In this document: positions 1-4,847 of the stretch, piece after piece | Layout: each line of letters starts with the position of its first letter | Position numbering within the stretch: the stretch's first letter is position 1 | Assembly: GCA_046545955.1 (NCBI GenBank) | Contig: JBKGYS010000113.1 | Coordinates: 1 to 8,520 of the forward strand | Direction of reading: 5' to 3' | Source: SLAN01 sp046545955 | Lineage (GTDB): Bacteria > Spirochaetota > Spirochaetia > DSM-27196 > SKKC01 | DNA length: 8,520 nt | Notes under the pieces: model-generated | The model's database searches: none | Seen by the model: the letters and a program-made list of their open reading frames with translations, nothing else | Told to the model about the DNA's origin: nothing | Translations under genes and position numbers: made by a program

Positions 1-64
1 ACATCCGCTGTTGATGTGTTGGTTCGCGCAGCGCGCGCATCATCTCGAGGCGGGCCTGAGACAT
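1..64 (-). CDS. 5' end of an unidentified gene, last visible gene of the sulfur operon (partial)
   Basis: An ATG at 64-62 opens a frame that stays open to the window edge: 21 codons beginning MSQARLEMMRALREP. The ATG lies one base after the TAG of the TusA-like gene (TAG-C-ATG), and no clear Shine-Dalgarno precedes it. Translation therefore probably depends on termination and reinitiation from the upstream gene. The visible residues look like an amphipathic N-terminal helix and carry no recognisable motif, so I assign no function. Its place in the operon suggests a role in sulfur metabolism, but that is inference only. It could also be a chance open frame, since 21 codons is short. Confidence 0.5.
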   Translation of the reverse strand, partial: MSQARLEMMRALREPTHQQRM

Positions 65-65
65 G

Positions 66-323
66 CTAGGCGCGCCGTACCGTAACCACCCAATGACTTG
101 CGCCGGGTTTGTCGACCGAAACCACCTCGTGTCCTTCCAGGTCCAGAGACCGCGGCACATTCGACGCCGATTCGCTGTTTCCGAGATGAATTTTCAGCAC
201 CTCTCCCGCATCCAGTTTCTCGAGGGCAAGCTTACTTTTGACGAACGTGTACGGGCATACCTCGTTTTCAAGGTTCAATTCGTCGGCCTCACCCCGCTGT
301 TTGCTCGTCTCGTTTACGCTCAT
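66..323 (-). CDS. TusA/YeeD-family sulfur carrier protein
   Basis: This is an 85-residue cytoplasmic protein with the TusA/SirA fold signature: a strand, then CPYTFVKSKLALEKL (residues 23-37), then an acidic DAGEVLKI segment and a C-terminal SHWVVTVRRA strand. Cys23 corresponds to the persulfide-carrying cysteine of TusA and YeeD. The usual CPxP is CPYT here, a variant within the wider family. In E. coli and Spirochaeta thermophila a TusA-like protein (YeeD/TsuB) is the cytoplasmic partner of the YeeE/TsuA thiosulfate channel. Its position in an operon with a YeeE homologue and a rhodanese argues for the same job: accepting or processing incoming thiosulfate sulfur. The start is supported by GGAGG seven bases before the ATG. 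A 97-base spacer with a hairpin separates it from the rhodanese gene. Not every member of this family is a thiosulfate partner; some serve tRNA thiolation or molybdenum cofactor synthesis. Confidence 0.88.
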   Translation of the reverse strand: MSVNETSKQRGEADELNLENEVCPYTFVKSKLALEKLDAGEVLKIHLGNSESASNVPRSLDLEGHEVVSVDKPGASHWVVTVRRA

Positions 324-366
324 ACTCGTTCCTCCACACTTTCGTTGCCTTGAATACCGCGTTTGA

Positions 367-395
367 CGGGCACGGCACCGAAGCGAACGTGCCCG
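367..395 (-). repeat. Hairpin between the rhodanese and tusA-like genes
   Basis: Perfect 8-bp inverted repeat CGGGCACG (367-374) / CGTGCCCG (388-395) with a 13-base loop. It lies in the 97-base intercistronic gap of the minus-strand operon. No run of T follows on either strand, so it is not a standard intrinsic terminator. A role in mRNA processing, stability or partial attenuation is inference. Confidence 0.5.
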
Positions 396-420
396 ACGTC
401 TCGACTATCGATATGGGAAT

Positions 421-1332
421 CTAAGCGTCCGAGTCGACCGGTGTGTCCTCGCGGTTTCCCCACTCACCCCATGATCCGTCGTACATTCGCGCGTCTTCGT
501 GTCCGAGCACGCGGAGCGCGACGTAGCTGTGCGCGGAACGGAATCCGCCCTGGCAAAGCGTTACCGTCTCACCTTCGTGTCCCTGCATGGCTTCTTCGTA
601 CACCGCCGATAGCTCTTCGAGGGGGCGAAAGCGAACATCGTCCTCGGGGGTGTTGTTCGTCCAGTTCAGGTTTACCGACCCGGGAATGTGGCCGCCGCGT
701 TCGGCGCGCACATCCTCTCCCCTGTATTCCTCGGGCGAACGCGCATCGAGCAGAAGCACCTCCTCGCTGTCGAGGTTATCCTCTACATATTCGAAATCGG
801 CGAGCAGTTGTGGGCGCACGTTCGCGTCGAAATCGCCCCGCTCCGGCACGTCGACCTCCGTAGAGATTCTGCTCCCCGACTGCTCCCAGGCTGTCATTCC
901 GCCGTCGAGAAGGTGCACCTGTTCGTGCCCGATATATTCGAGTGCCCAGAAGAGCCTGCTAGACCAGGTGCCGGCCCCTCCGTCGTAAACGACAACGGGC
1001 GTATCCTCGGATACACCGACCTCGGCAAGATCGGCGGCCACCGTATCCGGATCCGGAAGCATCGCGGAGACACCGTCAACCTCCTCGGCGATAACTGATT
1101 GGTCGACGAAGGCGGCTCCTGGAACATGCCCGGCGGAAAAATCGTCGAACTCACGGCCGACATCGAGTATCACCACTTCGTCGGATCGCTCCTGTACCCA
1201 TTCAGGCGAAACGAGGATGTCCTCGGGGGCGGTGCGCTCCATCGACGAAGAGAGTACGCCCGATCCGTAAAGCGCCGCACCGCCGGCCACCACGACCGCC
1301 GCTATAATTTTCTGTGTTTTCGTTATTGCCAT
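421..1332 (-). CDS. Membrane-anchored two-domain rhodanese (thiosulfate sulfurtransferase)
   Basis: This 303-residue protein has tandem rhodanese domains and an N-terminal hydrophobic segment (residues about 9-28) without a lipobox. It is therefore probably anchored in the inner membrane with the catalytic part outside. The N-terminal domain (about 37-150) has AGHVPG at 67-72 but lacks the loop cysteine, having DGGAGTWSSR at 117-126; this is the usual inactive first domain. The C-terminal domain (about 175-300) has GGHIPG at 213-218, the catalytic loop CQGGFRSA with Cys260, and the rhodanese C-terminal signature ARMYDGSWGEW at 281-291. Rhodaneses move sulfane sulfur from thiosulfate onto cyanide or thiol acceptors via a cysteine persulfide. 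The gene starts within the stop of the YeeE gene (TAATG) behind AAGGAGG, indicating translational coupling. The location suggests it acts on thiosulfate or polysulfide near the channel mouth. Specificity (thiosulfate versus mercaptopyruvate) cannot be settled; CQGGFR differs from both textbook loops. Confidence 0.92.
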   Translation of the reverse strand: MAITKTQKIIAAVVVAGGAALYGSGVLSSSMERTAPEDILVSPEWVQERSDEVVILDVGREFDDFSAGHVPGAAFVDQSVIAEEVDGVSAMLPDPDTVAADLAEVGVSEDTPVVVYDGGAGTWSSRLFWALEYIGHEQVHLLDGGMTAWEQSGSRISTEVDVPERGDFDANVRPQLLADFEYVEDNLDSEEVLLLDARSPEEYRGEDVRAERGGHIPGSVNLNWTNNTPEDDVRFRPLEELSAVYEEAMQGHEGETVTLCQGGFRSAHSYVALRVLGHEDARMYDGSWGEWGNREDTPVDSDA

Positions 1333-2336
1333 TATCCGGCCTCCTTTCCTGATTCGATTCGATAAATGATCCCCGTCATTACCCAGCAGCCGAGGATAAT
1401 GAACGCTGTGCTGAGCATTGCCGTCAGACCCAGCGTCGATACACCGGTAATGCTGTGGCCGATATTACAACCGCCCGCGATCGACGCGCCGAGGCCCATG
1501 GTTAAGCCGCCCCCGAACTGCCGAACAAAACGTCTCGGGTCCGGCATCCGAAGTACCGCCTCGCCGGCGGCTTTCGCCGCGAGAAACGCCCCGAACGGCA
1601 CGCCGAGTACCATGAACGAAGCCACGCTAAGCCCGGAGGTGTCCCCGCCGATGAGAAACCGCGTAAGCGCGACCGTAGGCTGCGTGAACGACAGTCCGAA
1701 CTGCCTGCCCTCCATCGCAGAAAGCAGCCACGCGGCGAAGGCAAGAACTCCCACAACAAGACCGGTTTTCTGCCAGGTCCAGCCGATGAGAAATCGTTGC
1801 TTCGGCGCGTTCGAAAGCCACGCTATCGCCGCGCCCGCGAGCGCGAGCAGTACACCCCATCGAACCGCCGGGTTCTCAACCCCGAGCACGGAAAACAGGC
1901 TTGCCTCGCCGGCCTCGAAATCGATGACCGGGTTACGCGCTGCCTCCTGCACTGCGACGAGCGCTCCGCCGTCGGTCACCGCCGTGCCGATCACAAAGCC
2001 TACGAGCGCGGCCATGGAGCCGAGCATTCCGCGTCCGCAACGGTAGTACGTTCCGCTCGCGCAGCCGCCGGCCATAACCATACCGAGCCCGAAGACAAAG
2101 CCACCTACGATCGCCGCCGGCCAGAAAAACGGCGCGACGTTCGGCTCGACAACCCCGAAGTCGGTAATAAGGCGTACTCCGAGCACGTTAATGACGAGCA
2201 CGAGCACCCAAGCCCGCACGAGGCTGCGATCTTTCTCCAGATAAAAGCTTCGAAACGCGGTGTTCATACAGTAGCCGCCGCGTTGAAGCGCGTATCCCAG
2301 AAGTAATCCCAGCGCAACCGCCGCCGTCGTCAACAT
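1332..2336 (-). CDS. YeeE/YedE-family (TsuA-type) thiosulfate uptake channel
   Basis: This is a 334-residue polytopic inner-membrane protein with about eight to nine hydrophobic helices. It carries three conserved cysteine motifs: GGYCMNTAFR (Cys23), AGGCASGTYYRCGRG (Cys92, plus Cys100) and AGGCNIGHS (Cys290). In the structurally characterised Spirochaeta thermophila TsuA, three cysteines in equivalent loops line the central path and relay thiosulfate by S-H...S contacts. All three are present here. Length and repeat architecture match full-length TsuA rather than the half-size YeeE/YedE proteins that work in pairs. AAGGAGA lies eight bases before the ATG. The gene is followed by the coupled rhodanese and then the TusA-like partner, a context strongly favouring thiosulfate import. 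An alternative substrate such as selenium compounds, as proposed for some YedE proteins, cannot be excluded. Confidence 0.92.
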   Translation of the reverse strand: MLTTAAVALGLLLGYALQRGGYCMNTAFRSFYLEKDRSLVRAWVLVLVINVLGVRLITDFGVVEPNVAPFFWPAAIVGGFVFGLGMVMAGGCASGTYYRCGRGMLGSMAALVGFVIGTAVTDGGALVAVQEAARNPVIDFEAGEASLFSVLGVENPAVRWGVLLALAGAAIAWLSNAPKQRFLIGWTWQKTGLVVGVLAFAAWLLSAMEGRQFGLSFTQPTVALTRFLIGGDTSGLSVASFMVLGVPFGAFLAAKAAGEAVLRMPDPRRFVRQFGGGLTMGLGASIAGGCNIGHSITGVSTLGLTAMLSTAFIILGCWVMTGIIYRIESGKEAG

Positions 2337-2351
2337 GTTCCGTCTCTCCTT

Positions 2352-2364
2352 GCCTTTTTAAGGC
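2352..2364 (-). repeat. Small hairpin before the yeeE ribosome binding site
   Basis: GCCTT-TTT-AAGGC forms a 5-bp stem with a 3-base loop in the 35-base gap between the propeller gene and the YeeE gene. It sits just upstream of the AAGGAG ribosome binding site (complement of 2346-2351) and does not mask it. It may help separate expression of the two genes, but this is weak evidence and could be chance. Confidence 0.3.
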
Positions 2365-2371
2365 TCCGTGT

Positions 2372-3562
2372 TTAGAAGCACGCAAAATTTCCATCGCGTC
2401 GAATTGCATAAGACGCGACAAGGTTGATGCTATCAGCCGACCCCTCGGACAGACTGCCGGTAGACCTCACCACGGACTCCGCCGGATCGACCTCCGCCGT
2501 GTCACCGGCGTCGGTGACAAGCAGAACCGTACCCGTTCCCGACTTCGCTGCGTGCGCAACCCGACCGCCCTCGATTCCGTCCATATCGGAAAGCTCGACT
2601 CTGCCACCGCTATCGGATGCCTCGCTGGTAATATCGGAGACCGATACCACCTCGAGCGCGGTCGCGTCTTCGCTGACGAACACCGCTCGACCATCGCCTG
2701 TTATCCCCGATTCGCCCGACCATGCAGCGGCCGGCGCTCGGTCGGCTGATACCTCGACAGCGCCTGTGTGCGCCGAAGCTTCCGCCTCGTCGACGGCGAA
2801 GACGCTACGGTCTTCGCTCACGCCCCAGAGAAGCGAGTGATCATCCGAGAAGGCGAGCGTCGCGCCGACGGCGGGTTCATCGGGTCGAATCTCGCCGACC
2901 CGTTGTCCGTTCTGCGCGAAAAACACCGCGATGCTCCCCTCCTCGGTCGCACGGTATAACCGGGTCGCACGTCGGTTGGGGTGTACCGGCCCGACCGTTC
3001 CCTCCGCTTCGATAGTCAACCGCTCGCTGAGCTCACGCATCTCGTGACCGTAGACCGATATGTCGTCGTGGTCGCTCCAGGTCACAAACAGCGTCTGTCC
3101 ATTTCCGGAAAACGCAAGATGCTCCGGGCGTCGCCCGTCGGCTCCCGGCGGTTCGATCGACGCCTCGTGTTCGAGCGAGGCCGTGGAAAATACATCGATC
3201 TCAGCGCGATCCTCGTAGCTTACCCAGACCGAGACTCCACCGGGGGTCGGCTCGATAGAGCTCGCCCGGCCGGGAAGCTCCACTTCCGCCTGCGGACCAT
3301 CGCTCTCATCCGAAGTAAACGAGTCACCTTCGAACGAGCGCAGTACCCGGCGGTCGTCGCTCACCGTCAGCACGCCATGCTCGTCGGGCGCATCGCCGAA
3401 CGCTCCGGCCGAACCCGAACTGCCGTCCGAGGAGGTTGGGCCTGCGGTTCGACGCTCCGCTGCTCCCGGCGCAAGGCTTCCGTCGTACACCCCGTAGGCG
3501 AGTACTCCCGTAAGTATTAGCGCCGAAAGCGCCATGATTGTCCCCGCGGCGTATCGCCACAT
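2372..3562 (-). CDS. Membrane-anchored, probably beta-propeller protein of unknown function
   Basis: This 396-residue protein has one N-terminal hydrophobic segment (about residues 5-26), a Ser/Gly/Pro/Ala-rich linker (about 30-60) and a long region of short strands with irregular repeats. Examples are VLTVSDDRRVLRSF, EHLAFSGNGQTLFVTW, ATLAFSDDHSLLWGVSEDRSVF and GITGDGRAVFVSEDAT. This pattern resembles YncE/WD40-like propellers, but I recognise no specific family. The body is strongly acidic, as in proteins exposed to salty surroundings. The only cysteine is the penultimate residue (Cys395 in FACF). The ATG at 3562 is preferred because GGAGG lies five bases upstream; a GTG four codons earlier (3574) overlaps that ribosome binding site. 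It is the first gene of the sulfur operon, 35 bases before the YeeE gene. A role as an outer-face partner or sulfur-binding protein of the uptake system is inference. A WD40-like scaffold unrelated to sulfur is possible. Confidence 0.72.
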   Translation of the reverse strand: MWRYAAGTIMALSALILTGVLAYGVYDGSLAPGAAERRTAGPTSSDGSSGSAGAFGDAPDEHGVLTVSDDRRVLRSFEGDSFTSDESDGPQAEVELPGRASSIEPTPGGVSVWVSYEDRAEIDVFSTASLEHEASIEPPGADGRRPEHLAFSGNGQTLFVTWSDHDDISVYGHEMRELSERLTIEAEGTVGPVHPNRRATRLYRATEEGSIAVFFAQNGQRVGEIRPDEPAVGATLAFSDDHSLLWGVSEDRSVFAVDEAEASAHTGAVEVSADRAPAAAWSGESGITGDGRAVFVSEDATALEVVSVSDITSEASDSGGRVELSDMDGIEGGRVAHAAKSGTGTVLLVTDAGDTAEVDPAESVVRSTGSLSEGSADSINLVASYAIRRDGNFACF

Positions 3563-3642
3563 CTCTTCCTCCACGTATCGCCTTCAACCAAAGGCCTTAG
3601 GCGAACGGACGCTTCGGGGGAAGCATCTCGATCCGCCCGATC

Positions 3643-3715
3643 AACTATAGTTCAGTTTTTAAATTGACTTACTGAACTCCGTGGTATAGTATTGTAATCA
3701 CATTGAGTTAGTCAA
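3643..3715. promoter_or_regulatory. Operator-like inverted repeats in the divergent control region
   Basis: Between the divergent transcription units are AGTTCAGT (3649-3656) and ACTGAACT (3671-3678), a perfect 8-bp inverted repeat with 22-bp spacing between equivalent points, about two helical turns. TTGACTTACTGAA (3664-3676) recurs on the opposite strand as TTGACTAACTCAA (3715-3703), matching 11 of 13 bases. AACTATAGTT (3643-3652) is a perfect palindrome and supplies a TATAGT -10-like element for the minus-strand operon, though without a good -35. The repeats cover the -35 and the expected start region of the plus-strand promoter, as expected for a dimeric regulator. No regulator gene is visible in the window. 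Confidence 0.5.
3664..3692 (+). promoter_or_regulatory. Predicted sigma70-type promoter for the cytoplasmic rhodanese gene
   Basis: The -35 is TTGACT (3664-3669). The -10 is either TAGTAT (3687-3692, 17-bp spacer) or the overlapping TATAGT (3685-3690, 15-bp spacer). Transcription would start near 3699, giving a leader of about 40 bases. The region is AT-rich against GC-rich surroundings. The -35 lies inside an inverted repeat, so the promoter is probably regulated. Confidence 0.5.
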
Positions 3716-3737
3716 GTAAATCAGGAGAAAATCGCTT

Positions 3738-4610
3738 ATGAGCACGAACTGGAATGAAGCGCTGCTTGTGTCGCCCGAGACACTTCTTGAACACATCAAC
3801 CTTGAGTCTTCGAGTGGTACCGGGAAGCCGCGCGGGGTTCTCGTGGTCGACACAAGGGGAAACCGCGAGTATAGCGAGGGACATATCCCGGGGGCGGTTA
3901 ATCTGCCGTCCGGGGATTTGTTCGATGCCCAGAGCGCCGGTTCGGATCTGCTTCCAATGGAGGCGGTGGAGCGCCGGGTCCGCGAGGCCGGCATCGATAA
4001 CGAAACGCGACTTGTTTTCTACGATGATTCCGGACTCGTACCGTCGGCACGGGTGTTCTGGGTGCTTGAAAACTTCGGCCGCCGTAATATGGCGCTCCTC
4101 GATGGTGGGTTTCCCGTGTGGACCGCCCTCGGGTTTCCCGTAACGACGGAGGCGCCCGAGACCAGCGCTGGTACCGCCGCGGCGGGGACCTTTCGTGCGG
4201 CCGCCGAGGGGGCCGCGTTTGCGACGCGTGAGGATGTGCTCGAGGCGCTCGACAGCGACGACACCATTCTGGTAGACACCCGGACTCCGGCCGAATACGC
4301 CGGCGTCAGCGAAGCGCATACCCGAAACGGGCACATTCCCGGCGCTGTGAATGTCGACTGGCAGAATCATATCGCCGACTTATTCGAGCCGCGGCTTGTG
4401 GCCCCGGAGAAGCTCAGATCGCTGTACGAAGCTGTCGGAGTCACGCCCGACCGCAAGGTTATTACCTACTGCCGCACCGCTTCCCGCTCTTCGCACACCT
4501 ACTTCGTACTTCGCCTTCTCGGGTTTCGGCGCGTGTCCAACTACAGCGGTTCGTGGACAGAGTGGAATGTCGATGATTCGCTGCCGGTTGCCACCGGTGA
4601 GGCCCCGTAG
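3738..4610 (+). CDS. Cytoplasmic two-domain rhodanese (sulfurtransferase)
   Basis: This is a 290-residue soluble protein with two rhodanese domains and no signal or membrane segment. The first domain (about 10-135) has EGHIPG at 47-52 and lacks a loop cysteine (YDDSG at 95-99). The second (about 165-285) has NGHIPG at 197-202, the active loop CRTASRSS with Cys245, and the C-terminal signature VSNYSGSWTEW at 266-276. Cys245 is the only cysteine. The loop CRTASRS is closer to thiosulfate-type rhodaneses (CRxGxR[ST]) than to mercaptopyruvate sulfurtransferases (CGSGVTA). AGGAGA lies nine bases before the ATG. It is transcribed divergently from the propeller-YeeE-rhodanese-TusA operon. This suggests it handles incoming thiosulfate or persulfide in the cytoplasm, possibly passing sulfur to the TusA-like carrier. 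No operon partner follows; the next gene, typA, begins at least 237 bases downstream. Confidence 0.92.
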   Translation: MSTNWNEALLVSPETLLEHINLESSSGTGKPRGVLVVDTRGNREYSEGHIPGAVNLPSGDLFDAQSAGSDLLPMEAVERRVREAGIDNETRLVFYDDSGLVPSARVFWVLENFGRRNMALLDGGFPVWTALGFPVTTEAPETSAGTAAAGTFRAAAEGAAFATREDVLEALDSDDTILVDTRTPAEYAGVSEAHTRNGHIPGAVNVDWQNHIADLFEPRLVAPEKLRSLYEAVGVTPDRKVITYCRTASRSSHTYFVLRLLGFRRVSNYSGSWTEWNVDDSLPVATGEAP

Positions 4611-4847
4611 CAAGGCGCGATTCCAACCCGGGCTACGGCCGGTGGGGCGGCCCGGCGGCTCGAAAAAAGCGGCTTTCGGACGGCTGTTGTGTCTCTGCAC
4701 AAGCGGCTCCCGGCCCGGCTGTCCGTCTTGAAATACGATCTGCAAATACGATCTGCAAATACGATCTGCAAATACGATCTGCCCCGCCGCTGCGCGGGAA
4801 CAGACATCAGCCTCGCAACAACACGCCCTTGACCTTGAAGGCGAATC
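4611..4847. other. Non-coding, inverted-repeat-rich spacer upstream of typA
   Basis: No convincing gene on either strand. The first half is very GC-rich and contains CCGGGC (4628-4633) / GCCCGG (4650-4655), plus other GC-rich self-complementary stretches. None is followed by a T-run on the plus strand, so I cannot call an intrinsic terminator for the rhodanese gene. The second half holds the 13-bp tandem repeat. A possible typA -35 (TTGACC, 4829-4834) lies near its end, with only poor -10 matches. Confidence 0.6.
4731..4782. repeat. Four perfect tandem copies of a 13-bp unit
   Basis: The unit AAATACGATCTGC occurs at 4731-4743, 4744-4756, 4757-4769 and 4770-4782 without a mismatch. Its AT-rich content stands out from the flanking GC-rich DNA. 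It lies upstream of typA. Perfect copies suggest recent expansion, so the copy number may vary between strains. The unit length is not a multiple of three, which argues against a coding repeat. Confidence 0.97.

Noticed and set aside
1366..2046. 226-codon open frame on the plus strand opposite the YeeE gene
   Set aside because: It is antisense to a clearly conserved membrane protein, is full of Pro/Ala/Thr/Ser low-complexity sequence, and has no family motif. It is a shadow of GC-rich coding DNA.
3562..3574. GTG at 3574 as start of the propeller gene
   Set aside because: It overlaps the GGAGG that is ideally placed for the ATG at 3562 and adds only Met-Glu-Glu-Glu before the membrane segment.
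3708..4370. 220-codon open frame on the minus strand opposite the cytoplasmic rhodanese
   Set aside because: It lies opposite a rhodanese with intact motifs and would run through the rhodanese ribosome site and start; no recognisable protein features.
4628..4655. Intrinsic terminator for the cytoplasmic rhodanese gene
   Set aside because: The stem is short with a 16-base loop and is followed by an A-run, not a T-run, on the plus strand.
4731..4782. Possible CRISPR array
   Set aside because: The copies are directly adjacent 13-bp units with no spacers, so this is a simple tandem repeat.
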